A DNA stretch of 54,360 nucleotides. Origin: Thermoplasmata archaeon (lineage in GTDB: Archaea > Thermoplasmatota > DTKX01 > JAHFTX01). Where the stretch lies: NCBI GenBank assembly GCA_023265395.1, contig JAHFTX010000015.1, positions 1 to 54,360 of the forward strand, written 5' to 3'. Positions 15,807 to 24,058 of the stretch are shown piece by piece; the first letter of the stretch is position 1; every line of letters starts with the position of its first letter. The position numbers and the translations under genes are program-made. Below the pieces are notes generated by a model that was given only the letters and a program-made list of their open reading frames with translations, made no database searches and was not told the origin of the DNA.

Positions 15807-18800
15807 ATGCGTGCTCACCTGCGACCTGCTGCACCGACCCGTCAGGGTGTCGTGGGCTTGCTGGTCGTCGCCCTGCTGGTGCTCCCGCTGGCGGCACTGC
15901 CCGTCGACGCGGTGCCCACCGTGCGATTGCATGCAATCCGAGGCGCGCCGGTGCAGGCGAGCGAGCCGACCGACGGGGCCGCACCCGGCTCGCGCACCCT
16001 GCCCAACGTCAACTGGACCGACAGCCCCCCAGGAATCGATGGAGCGCTCAGCGCAGGGGAGTGGGACGCCGCTGCCGTCAAGCAGATCGGCTCCGGGCCC
16101 AATGACGTGCTGCTCTACGCCATGTACGACAGCGGCTGGCTCTACCTGGCGGTCGATGTCCGCTCCGACGCCACCGACGACCTGGTCGGGTTCGCCGGTG
16201 GGACCATCACCAACGTCGAGGCGGACTACATGTTCCTCAGCATCGACGGCAACGACACCGGCGGGATCGAGTGCTATGACTACGTCGACGATGGCCCCTT
16301 CCAGCAACCGGGAGATCGATCGATCCTGCTGGGAGGACCGTGCGTCGATCGCGGTGCGGTTGCCTACGGCGACGGTTCGGAGTACTGCGGGTACTGGAAC
16401 AACAACGTCTTCAACCCCGGGACCCTGACGCTCTACGGGGGCTTCACCTGCGACGGCGGGGTGACCGACCCTGATGAGAACCTGGGGACCTCCTTCGGCC
16501 CTGGGGGACGAGTCTTCGAGTTCTCGGTCCCCTACAGCGGGCCGGGGGCGGCCTTCTGGCTCAACGACAGTGAGAGCTTCGGCCTCTCCCTGCAGGTCAA
16601 CGACGGCAAGGACGTCGCGGTCGGGGGCATCGTCGCACGGTACCCACCGGGGGCCGGAGGGGTCGGACCCTTCCAGAGCATGGCGCTCAACAGCGGCCCC
16701 GGGGCGCTGGTCACCGAGCCGATCGATGGGAGCGTCCATCTGCTGGGCGAGACCATCACCTTCGATGGCAGCGAGTCCCTCGACCGCCATGGGCAGCTGG
16801 AGTCCTACCTGTGGGACTTCGGCGATGGCGACACGGCGACGACGGCGACCGTCGACCATGCCTACGACAGCGTCGGTCTCTACACCGTGACCCTGACGGT
16901 CGCAGACAACACCACGCCTGCGGCCCTCGAGGACGAGCGCACCCTCTCGTTGGAGGTCGTCGAACCGCAGGTCCTGCCGCAGCTGCTGAGCTCAGACCCC
17001 GCCCAGGGGGATCTCGAGCTCGACGAGGCCGACGAGGTCGCGATCACGGTCACCTATGATGATCCCAACATCGACGTCGGGGACAGCATCAGCGGCGCCT
17101 GGCACCTCGACGGGTGGGGCACGAGCCTCGGATCGGTCAACCCGGTCCTGCGCACGGCCACCTTCACCCTGCAGTCAGCCTACGACCCGCCGCTCGACGC
17201 CGGCCCCTACACCATCGAGCTGTTCCTCAACGACACCTACAACGCCTCGGGCCTCGCCGGCCCCGAACACTCCTCCCACTTCCAGTGGAACCTGACCATC
17301 AACGACGTCAACCGCTTCCCCGTGATCAGCGCCACCATCCCGACCACCACGGTTGCACAGACCATCCCTGAGGACAGCGTCGGCATCTCGTTGGGGCTGA
17401 CGGCCTCCGATCCCGATGGCGATGCGCTCAGCTACGGGTGGGAGCTCGACGGACTCCCCTTGACGGCGGCCTCGAGCACCAGCTACGTCTTCGTGCCCAC
17501 CTTCACCATGGCCGGGACCCACAACATCACCGCCACCGTCACCGACGGCGGGACTCCGCCACTCTCGACCAGCGCGACCTGGTATGTCATCGTCACCGAC
17601 GTCAACCAAGCCCCGGTGCTGACGGTGCCGCTGCCCCCCAACGGCAAGGCCTCCGTCGACGAGGGTACCGAGAAGACCTTCAGTCTCACCGCCGTCGACC
17701 CCGACGGCGGCGCACTCACCTACGCGTGGTACTTCGACGAGGAGCTCCTGGAGGATGAGCAGGGCAGCAGCTTGATCCTGCGCCCCTCCTTCGACACCGT
17801 CACCACCGGGGCCAGCGACAGCATCCCGCTGCGCGTCGAGGTCAGCGACTCGGCCAACCTGCCCCTGATGGTCGCCTCCAGCTGGACCGTCACCGTTCGC
17901 GACATCGATCGGCCCACAACGGTCAACGTCTCCAGCCCCGAGGATGGCCAGGTGGTGGTGCTCGGCGAGCGCGTCACCTTCGACGCCTCAGCATCCGTCG
18001 ACCCTGACGGCGACGAGCTGACCTTCGAGTGGGACCTCGGTGACGGCACCGTCAAGACCGGGGCCAGCGCGACCCACGACTACTCCTCGGTCGGCTCTCA
18101 GACCGTCACGCTGACGGTGACGACGGTCCACAACTCGGTCCCCCAGACCCAGGTGTGGGAGGCCACCCTCGATGTCGTCGCGCCCGAGCTCGAGCTGGGG
18201 ACCATCACGCTGGTGCCCTCCGAAGGGGTACGTGCGGGCGATGCCGTCGAGCTGCACGCGCTGATCACCAACAATGGTGGTGCCGAGGCACCCAAGGGGA
18301 TCGCCGTGGATATCCAACTCGACACGGGGACCGCCAGCACGGTCACCACGAGGGAGGCCATCCCCGCCGGTGGGCACTACGAGCTGGTCTACCACTGGAG
18401 CGCCGTCGAAGGCGACCACATCTTCACCCTGACGATCCAGCCCTCCACCAAGGGCGCCTACCTGCTGGTGACCCCCACGGGGGAGAGCCCGGTGCTGTCG
18501 GTGACCAAGAAGGGGTCGCACAGCGGGGGCAGCTTGGGTGACGGCAGTGGCAGCCTCCTTGGGGTGATCCTCGCGGTGGTCGTCGGCGTGGCGATCCTCC
18601 TCGTCGTGGTGATGCTCGCCCTCAAGCGTAAGCGCGCGCCTGCGGTCGCGCCGCAACCGGCAGGACCGACGACCAACCCCTATTCCTCAGCCCCTCCGGC
18701 GCCACCGCCACCGCCGCCGGGCTGGAGCACGCCGCCAGCGGGATCGAGCAGCCCTGTACCTGCAGCCTGGAGCTCACCGCCAGCGGCACCCCCTGCGGCG

Positions 18801-18998
18801 AGCGCACCAGCCGGGTGGAGCACGCCGCCGGCGGCAGTGGGCGCACCTCCCGCCCCAGCCCCCGCGGCCCCTGCACCCGTCGCTGCCCCACGCAAGCCCA
18901 CGGCCCAACCGGTCGGGGCCACGAGTTGCCCCTCGTGCAAGGAAGATGTCGAGCCCGACTGGCTGATCTGCCCCATGTGCGACGCCAAGTTGCGGTAG
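15807..18998 (+). CDS. PKD-domain membrane protein with cytoplasmic zinc ribbon
   Basis: A 1063-residue type I membrane protein. After the signal peptide (to about 35) come a module with NVNWTDSPPGIDGALSAGEW, like the CBM9/DOMON-type sugar- or heme-binding folds, then a PKD domain (SYLWDFGDGDTATT), cadherin-like or Ig-like repeats (NRFPVISA..., NQAPVLTV...), a second PKD (FEWDLGDGTVKTG) and a CARDB-like module. One transmembrane helix follows at about 912-937. Inside the cell there is a Pro/Ala/Ser-rich linker of roughly 100 residues and a terminal double-CxxC zinc ribbon (CPSC and CPMC, 1041-1062). The zinc ribbon on the cytoplasmic side is odd for a surface protein and suggests signalling or complex assembly; that is inference. 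An inverted repeat precedes the gene. The ATG at 15807 was preferred to the TTG at 15798. Confidence 0.82.
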   Translation: MRAHLRPAAPTRQGVVGLLVVALLVLPLAALPVDAVPTVRLHAIRGAPVQASEPTDGAAPGSRTLPNVNWTDSPPGIDGALSAGEWDAAAVKQIGSGPNDVLLYAMYDSGWLYLAVDVRSDATDDLVGFAGGTITNVEADYMFLSIDGNDTGGIECYDYVDDGPFQQPGDRSILLGGPCVDRGAVAYGDGSEYCGYWNNNVFNPGTLTLYGGFTCDGGVTDPDENLGTSFGPGGRVFEFSVPYSGPGAAFWLNDSESFGLSLQVNDGKDVAVGGIVARYPPGAGGVGPFQSMALNSGPGALVTEPIDGSVHLLGETITFDGSESLDRHGQLESYLWDFGDGDTATTATVDHAYDSVGLYTVTLTVADNTTPAALEDERTLSLEVVEPQVLPQLLSSDPAQGDLELDEADEVAITVTYDDPNIDVGDSISGAWHLDGWGTSLGSVNPVLRTATFTLQSAYDPPLDAGPYTIELFLNDTYNASGLAGPEHSSHFQWNLTINDVNRFPVISATIPTTTVAQTIPEDSVGISLGLTASDPDGDALSYGWELDGLPLTAASSTSYVFVPTFTMAGTHNITATVTDGGTPPLSTSATWYVIVTDVNQAPVLTVPLPPNGKASVDEGTEKTFSLTAVDPDGGALTYAWYFDEELLEDEQGSSLILRPSFDTVTTGASDSIPLRVEVSDSANLPLMVASSWTVTVRDIDRPTTVNVSSPEDGQVVVLGERVTFDASASVDPDGDELTFEWDLGDGTVKTGASATHDYSSVGSQTVTLTVTTVHNSVPQTQVWEATLDVVAPELELGTITLVPSEGVRAGDAVELHALITNNGGAEAPKGIAVDIQLDTGTASTVTTREAIPAGGHYELVYHWSAVEGDHIFTLTIQPSTKGAYLLVTPTGESPVLSVTKKGSHSGGSLGDGSGSLLGVILAVVVGVAILLVVVMLALKRKRAPAVAPQPAGPTTNPYSSAPPAPPPPPPGWSTPPAGSSSPVPAAWSSPPAAPPAASAPAGWSTPPAAVGAPPAPAPAAPAPVAAPRKPTAQPVGATSCPSCKEDVEPDWLICPMCDAKLR

Positions 18999-19005
18999 GG
19001 GCGTC

Positions 19006-19842
19006 CTAGGCCATCGTGGTCGGATCCCAGCAGAGGCGGAACCCCTCGTCGAGCGAATCGAGCCGCGCCATCGCGTCAGCGCCTAGGCGGACGTGCCCTG
19101 CGGCGAGGTTCTCCCGCTGGCGCGCGGGTGTGATGCTCTTGGGGATCACCACCACCTGATGCTGCAGCGCCCAGGCAAGCAGCACCTGCGCCGCAGTGCA
19201 CCCGACCTCCGTGGCGACGCCCTGCACCGTCGGGTCCTCGAGGCGCTGCCCCCGTGCAAGGGGGCTGTAGGCGACGAGTTGGATTCCCTTGGCACGGCAA
19301 TGGCGCAGCAGCCCCTCTTGGAACAGGAAGGGCGAGAACTCCACCTGGTTGACCGTGGGCAGGGGACCCCCCGCAGCGGCGAGCTCCTCGAGGTGATCGA
19401 TGGTGAAGTTGCTCACGCCGATCGCCCGCACGTCGCCCCGGGCGAGGATCTCCGCGAAGGTCTCCCACGTCTGCAGACGGACCGCGGCAACCGGCCAATG
19501 GATCAGGTACAGGTCGACCTGCTGCAGGCCCAGCCGGGTCCGCGAGGACTCGAAGGCCTCGAACACGTTGGCACGCCCATGGTCGTCATTCCAGAGCTTC
19601 GTCGTCACCAGGACCTGGTCCCGAGGGATCGCCGAGGCCGCAAGGGCGGCACCGACCTCGGCCTCGTTCTCGTAGATCATCGCGGTGTCGATGTGCCGGT
19701 AGCCTGCGGCCAGCCCATCGCTGACCGCGCGACGGGCCGCCTCGCCCTCGACCTGCCAGGTCCCCAATCCGATGATGGGCATCCGCACACCGTTGTGGAG
19801 GGTGGTGATCCCTGCCGCCCGGTCGAAGCGCGCAGCCGCCAT
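19006..19842 (-). CDS. Aldo/keto reductase (2,5-diketo-D-gluconate reductase-like)
   Basis: A 278-residue NADPH-dependent oxidoreductase with a (beta/alpha)8 barrel. The catalytic tetrad is complete: Asp52 and Tyr57 (IDTAMIYENE), Lys82 (TKLWND) and His115 (YLIHWP). The C-terminal IPKSITPARQRENL is the cofactor-binding signature of the family. The physiological substrate cannot be read from sequence; enzymes of this subgroup reduce sugars, methylglyoxal and other aldehydes. The frame stays open far upstream (to 20382) but that part is antisense to the next gene; the ATG at 19842 starts directly before the conserved TLHNGVRMPIIGLGTW. The stop lies seven bases from the convergent PKD gene. Confidence 0.9.
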   Translation of the reverse strand: MAAARFDRAAGITTLHNGVRMPIIGLGTWQVEGEAARRAVSDGLAAGYRHIDTAMIYENEAEVGAALAASAIPRDQVLVTTKLWNDDHGRANVFEAFESSRTRLGLQQVDLYLIHWPVAAVRLQTWETFAEILARGDVRAIGVSNFTIDHLEELAAAGGPLPTVNQVEFSPFLFQEGLLRHCRAKGIQLVAYSPLARGQRLEDPTVQGVATEVGCTAAQVLLAWALQHQVVVIPKSITPARQRENLAAGHVRLGADAMARLDSLDEGFRLCWDPTTMA

Positions 19843-19895
19843 CGGAGCGCACAGTCTGTCGATGCCCTTGGTCCTGTCGCATCGCGCCGTGGTCG

Positions 19896-19933
19896 AGCCA
19901 ACCCCAAAGGTTATCGGTTCGAATCCGGCTGGC
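19896..19933 (+). other. tRNA T-arm-like double hairpin, function unknown
   Basis: In the 106-base gap between two divergent genes, AACC/GGTT (19900-19903 with 19909-19912) forms one short hairpin. TCGG/CCGG (19914-19917 with 19925-19928) closes a seven-base TTCGAAT loop exactly like a tRNA T-arm. A 3-bp GCC/GGC helix (19897-19899 with 19931-19933) can enclose both. No matching acceptor or D-arm is visible, so it is not a complete tRNA. It may be a tRNA remnant, a structured leader or chance. Confidence 0.3.
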
Positions 19934-19948
19934 ACGCCCGGTGCGCGT

Positions 19949-21190
19949 ATGGGCAGCGATGCGGAGGCGCTCCAGCGGGGATACCGCGCGCTGCGCGACC
20001 CGCTGCGGGAGCCCGCAGCCTTCGACCACCACTTCGTGCACGTCGATGAGGGCGTCTGCGCGGACCTTGCGACCCTGCTGACCTTCGAGGATGCGCCCAC
20101 CTCGGTGCTGCTGTGCGGTGCCCCGGGTGTGGGCAAGTCGACCCAGCTGCGAGCGCTGGCCCGAGCCCTGCGGGCCTCCCATCGTCTCCTGCACATCGAC
20201 GTCGACCAGGAGCTCGACCTGCAGCAGGTCGAGACGGTCGACCTCCTCTTCCTCATCCTGGCCCACGCCTGGGCGCGCACGGTCGCCGACGGTGCGGTTC
20301 CGGCGGCGCTGTTGGGCGCGGGGACCGACCTGCTGGCCAAGCTCCGCAAGCAGGCCTCCCTCGAGGGGGACACCGGACGCACCTCGGGGGCCGCCCTGGC
20401 TGCCGCGCTGACGACCTTTGGCCATGGTCTGCGCTCGGCTCAGCGGCGCGACCGATTGCGCAGCGCCTTGGAGAACGCCAAGGTGGCGATCCCATTGCAG
20501 GTCGGAGCCCTCTCCGACCATTGCCGCGCCCGCGACGGCCGGCCTCTGGTGGTCGTCCTCGACGGCCTCGACACCATGGAAGGCGCAGGGGCGCAGCAGT
20601 TGCTTGCCAACGCGCGCGACCTCACCGACCTGCCCGTGTCGCTGGTGGTCACCGCCCCGGCCTCGCTGATCCACAGCCCCAGCTACCGCCAGGTGGCGCG
20701 CTCGATCACCCACAGCCGCACGGTCGGGCCAGTCCCGCTGACGGGCACCAAGGCCACCGCGGTCGCCGAGGAGGTGCGGGATATCGTCCACAAGCGGTTG
20801 CCCGAGGAATTGGTCGACGATGCGGTCATCGATTCGACCCTGCGCCAATGCGGCGGCAGGATCGGGGCGCTGCTCGATACCCTCGCCCGCGCCGTCATCG
20901 TCGCTCGCCGCACCAGCGCCACCACCGTCACCATGACCGAGGTCGACGAGGTCCTCGAGGAGCGGCGTGCAGACGAACGTCGCTTGCTGCGACCGGAGGA
21001 GCTGACGCTGCTGGGAGCGGTCACCAAGGGACAGAGCAAGGGCGCGACCACGACGCTCGATACATCCGACCCGGCCTTCCTGCAGCTGCTCGACCACGCC
21101 CTGGTGTTCGAGGCGGCCGATGGGGCTGCCGGTGGGTACACCGTCCCTGCGTTCCTGCAGCCGTTGCTCCAAGAGAAAAAGGTATTATAG
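19949..21190 (+). CDS. P-loop (AAA_16-type) ATPase
   Basis: A 413-residue soluble ATPase. Walker A is GAPGVGKST and Walker B is VVVLDGLDTM; a following 'SLVVTAPASL' strand could be sensor 1. The C-terminal 80 residues look like a winged helix (LLRPEELTLLGAVTKG...), as in Orc1/Cdc6-like and archaeal STAND ATPases. I cannot tell replication initiator, toxin-antitoxin-like or signalling ATPase apart by eye; the spacing between Walker motifs (about 150 residues) is long for Cdc6. The ATG at 19949 was chosen over a longer open frame from 19772 that overlaps the start of the reductase gene and the T-arm-like element. The stop codon coincides with the TATA-like box of the pyrophosphatase gene just downstream. 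Confidence 0.7.
   Translation: MGSDAEALQRGYRALRDPLREPAAFDHHFVHVDEGVCADLATLLTFEDAPTSVLLCGAPGVGKSTQLRALARALRASHRLLHIDVDQELDLQQVETVDLLFLILAHAWARTVADGAVPAALLGAGTDLLAKLRKQASLEGDTGRTSGAALAAALTTFGHGLRSAQRRDRLRSALENAKVAIPLQVGALSDHCRARDGRPLVVVLDGLDTMEGAGAQQLLANARDLTDLPVSLVVTAPASLIHSPSYRQVARSITHSRTVGPVPLTGTKATAVAEEVRDIVHKRLPEELVDDAVIDSTLRQCGGRIGALLDTLARAVIVARRTSATTVTMTEVDEVLEERRADERRLLRPEELTLLGAVTKGQSKGATTTLDTSDPAFLQLLDHALVFEAADGAAGGYTVPAFLQPLLQEKKVL
21184..21190 (+). promoter_or_regulatory. TATA box of the pyrophosphatase gene, overlapping upstream stop
   Basis: ATTATAG, preceded by a purine-rich BRE-like AGAGAAAAAGG, lies 32-38 bases before the GTG start at 21222. Its last three bases are the stop codon of the ATPase gene, so promoter and coding sequence are superimposed. 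Confidence 0.6.
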
Positions 21191-21221
21191 CCCGCCTTGC
21201 TGGCGCGGCGGCGGTGAGCCC

Positions 21222-23393
21222 GTGGCACCCGATCCGAGCCTGCTGGGTCAACTTGAGGCCTTGGCGCTGATCAGCGGCGCCGTCGCGCTGGTGGTGGCGG
21301 CGCTCTTCATCATGCTCATCCGCCGCGCACCTGCGGGCAACCCCAAGATGCGGCGGATCGCCCAGGCGATCCAGGAGGGTGCCAACGCCTACCTCAAGCG
21401 GCAGTACCGGGTCGTCTTCCTCTTCGTCATCGTCATCGCGCTGGCCTTCGCCGTGCTCTTCCGACGACCCGACGATGCGGCGTACGGGACCAAGCTCGCC
21501 GCGGGCTTCGTCGTCGGTGCGGCCTTCTCGGCGCTGGCAGGATACGTCGGCATGACGATCTCGACGACCGCCAACGTGCGCACCGCCGAGGCTGCGCGCA
21601 AGGGGGTCGGTCCGGCGCTGCGCATCGCCGCCCGCGGAGGCGCGGTCACCGGGCTCTTCGTCGTGGGCCTGGGGTTGCTGGGCGTCACCGGCTTCTACCT
21701 CCTCTACGGGCGGGATCCCAACCTCATCGTCGGTTTCGCCTTCGGGGCGTCGCTGATCTCCCTCTTCGCCCGCGTCGGTGGCGGCATCTACACCAAGGCC
21801 GCCGACGTCGGGGCCGACCTCGTGGGCAAGGTCGAGGCCGGCATCCCCGAGGACGACCCGCGCAATCCCGCCGTCATCGCCGACAACGTCGGCGACAACG
21901 TCGGCGACTGTGCCGGCATGGCGGCGGACCTCTTCGAGACCTATGCGGTGACCCTCATCGCGGCGATGCTGCTGGGCTACCTGCTCTTCCCCCAGGAGGC
22001 GCGAGGCACCTACACCCTCTACCCCATCGCGCTGGGCGCCATCGGCATCATCGGCTCGATCCTCGGGCCCTTTGCCATCAGCACCGACGACCCCAGGGGG
22101 ATCCTGGGCGCCCTCAACCGCGGTGTGGGCGTCAGCGCCATCGTCAGCCTCGGAGGCTTCTACATCGTCACGCTGCTGCTGGGGCTGCCGCTGGCACTCT
22201 TTGGCGTCGCGGTCATCGGCGTGCTGGTGACGGTGGCGCTCATGGCGATCAGCTTCTACTACACCGCCGTCGACTTCGCGCCGGTCAAGGAGACCGCGCG
22301 CGCCTCGCAGACAGGCGCGGGGACCAACCTGATCGCCGGGCTCGCCATCGGGCTCGAAGCGACGGTGCTCCCGTTGCTGGTGCTGGTCGTGGGGGTGCTG
22401 AGCAGCTACTTCCTGGGCCAGCTGGCGTTCGCCAGCGAACCGGCGCTGCAGAGCGCCGGCGGCCTCTACGGCATCGCCCTTGCAGCGATGTCGATGCTCT
22501 CGATGACCGGGGTCATCGTCACCCTCGACAGCTATGGGCCGATCACCGACAATGCCGGGGGGATCGCCGAGATGGCGGGGTTGCCCACCAAGGTGCGTGT
22601 GACCACCGACGGCCTCGATGCGATCGGCAACACCACCAAGGCCGTCACCAAGGCCTACGCGGTCGGCTCGGCGGTGCTCGGCGCCCTTGCGCTCTTCGTC
22701 GCCTACACCGAGGAGATGCGTCTCGTCCTCGTCTCCGCCCCTGCCAGTGCGCTCGAACGCCTGGGCGATTCCGTACCGGGGATGCAGTACAATGCCGTCG
22801 ACGGTACGCTCAGCGGCTCGCCGGTGATGGCGATCAACAACCCGACCGTCCTGGTGGGGCTGCTCATCGGCGCGATGCTCCCCTTCTGGTTCAGCTCGTT
22901 GGCGATGCGCGCCGTCGGACGCACGGCAGGCGCGGTGGTCACCGAGGTGCGGCGGCAGTTCAAGGAACTGCGGATCATGGAGGGCGAGGACACGCCCGAC
23001 TACGCAAGGTGCGTCGACATCGTCACCGCCTCGGCGCAGCGCGAGATGGTCATCCCCGCCCTGCTGGCGGTGCTCTCGCCGATCATCGTCGGCCTCTTCC
23101 TCGGACCGCTGGCACTCGGCGGGGTGCTCATGGGGGTCATCATCAGCGGCGTCCTCGTGGCGGTGTTCATGACCACCGCCGGGGCCACCTGGGACAACGC
23201 CAAGAAGTACGTCGAGCAGGGGCACTACGGCGGGAAGGGCTCCCCCACGCACGCCGCCGCCGTCGTCGGCGACACCGTCGGCGACCCCTTCAAGGACACC
23301 GCCGGACCGGCGATCAACCCGCTGATCAAGGTGATCAACACGATCGCAATCCTCACCGTCGGCGTGATCATCCCCCTGTTCTTCGGGTTCTGA
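21222..23393 (+). CDS. hppA: K+-independent H+-translocating membrane pyrophosphatase
   Basis: A 723-residue integral membrane enzyme with about 16 transmembrane helices that couples pyrophosphate hydrolysis to outward proton pumping. The pyrophosphate/Mg site is clear: the ADVGADLVGKVEAG loop, NPAVIADNVGDNVGDCAGM, and near the C-terminus GDTVGDPFKDTAGPAINP. The diagnostic position reads GNTTKA (Lys473), which in this family marks the potassium-independent class; K+-dependent enzymes have Ala there. Length fits. The start is GTG with GGTGAG a few bases upstream, and the TATA box overlaps the previous stop. The methyltransferase gene starts seven bases after the stop. The enzyme recovers energy from biosynthetic pyrophosphate and helps set the proton gradient. 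Confidence 0.96.
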   Translation: MAPDPSLLGQLEALALISGAVALVVAALFIMLIRRAPAGNPKMRRIAQAIQEGANAYLKRQYRVVFLFVIVIALAFAVLFRRPDDAAYGTKLAAGFVVGAAFSALAGYVGMTISTTANVRTAEAARKGVGPALRIAARGGAVTGLFVVGLGLLGVTGFYLLYGRDPNLIVGFAFGASLISLFARVGGGIYTKAADVGADLVGKVEAGIPEDDPRNPAVIADNVGDNVGDCAGMAADLFETYAVTLIAAMLLGYLLFPQEARGTYTLYPIALGAIGIIGSILGPFAISTDDPRGILGALNRGVGVSAIVSLGGFYIVTLLLGLPLALFGVAVIGVLVTVALMAISFYYTAVDFAPVKETARASQTGAGTNLIAGLAIGLEATVLPLLVLVVGVLSSYFLGQLAFASEPALQSAGGLYGIALAAMSMLSMTGVIVTLDSYGPITDNAGGIAEMAGLPTKVRVTTDGLDAIGNTTKAVTKAYAVGSAVLGALALFVAYTEEMRLVLVSAPASALERLGDSVPGMQYNAVDGTLSGSPVMAINNPTVLVGLLIGAMLPFWFSSLAMRAVGRTAGAVVTEVRRQFKELRIMEGEDTPDYARCVDIVTASAQREMVIPALLAVLSPIIVGLFLGPLALGGVLMGVIISGVLVAVFMTTAGATWDNAKKYVEQGHYGGKGSPTHAAAVVGDTVGDPFKDTAGPAINPLIKVINTIAILTVGVIIPLFFGF

Positions 23394-23400
23394 GGCCCTG

Positions 23401-24006
23401 ATGGTCGACCACGCGCAGGCGTCGGCCCATTGGGATGGGATCTACAGCCGTCCGGTCGAGGAGCTGCCCTGGTACTCGCCCCAGGCCGACCCGGAGCTGC
23501 TCGTCACCCTTGGTGCCCTGTTGCCGCCGCCGGCGCGGCTGCTCGACATCGGCTGCGGCCCGGGCACCACCGCCGCCGACATGGGCGCGCGTGGCTACGA
23601 CGTGCTGGGGGTCGACATCTCCCCCAAGGCCATCGCGGCGGCTACCGCGCACCACGGATTGGCTCCGCGGGTCCGCTTCTGTACCGCTGATATCCTGCTC
23701 GACGACATCCCCGGGGCCCCCTTCGATGGCGCCATCGACCGCGGCGCCTTTGGCACCCTTCCCCCGCAGGCACGAGTCGCCTACGTCACTCGGGTGGCGG
23801 CGCTGCTGCCGCGGGGCGCTCCGCTGCTCCTCAAGGTCTTCAGCGTCGACGAACCAGGTGAGTGGGGGCCGCATCGCTTCAGCCCGCAGCAGGTGCGCGC
23901 GCTCTTTGCGGGCCCCTTCACCGTCGAGCGCATCGACGACACCGTGATGCCCTCGACCCTCGACCACGACCCACGGACCCTCTTCGTCACCCTCCGACGC
24001 GCCTGA
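23401..24006 (+). CDS. Class I SAM-dependent methyltransferase
   Basis: A 201-residue Rossmann-fold protein with motif I LLDIGCGPGTTAAD (residues 46-60), motif II GVDISPKAIAAA and a later FDGAIDRGAFG strand. The opening AHWDGIYS...LPWYSPQADPEL resembles the thiopurine-methyltransferase-like and tellurite-resistance (TehB/UbiE-type) small-molecule methyltransferases, where the Trp-Tyr segment closes over the substrate. The substrate is not identifiable. It follows hppA by seven bases and is surely co-transcribed with it. Confidence 0.85.
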   Translation: MVDHAQASAHWDGIYSRPVEELPWYSPQADPELLVTLGALLPPPARLLDIGCGPGTTAADMGARGYDVLGVDISPKAIAAATAHHGLAPRVRFCTADILLDDIPGAPFDGAIDRGAFGTLPPQARVAYVTRVAALLPRGAPLLLKVFSVDEPGEWGPHRFSPQQVRALFAGPFTVERIDDTVMPSTLDHDPRTLFVTLRRA

Positions 24007-24058
24007 GCCGCCCCGCCGGTGCGATGGGTTCTTTTGGAAGCAGGGGCAGTGTGCGCGG

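Noticed and set aside
19880-19940. Complete tRNA gene ending with the TTCGAAT T-loop
   Set aside because: No 5' acceptor pairs with the bases after the T-arm, and no D-arm or 7-base anticodon loop with T33 is present upstream; only an arm-like element is supported.
21021-23252. 743-residue minus-strand frame across hppA
   Set aside because: It is the antisense of the highly conserved pyrophosphatase and consists of His/Gln/Arg/Asp-rich shadow sequence.
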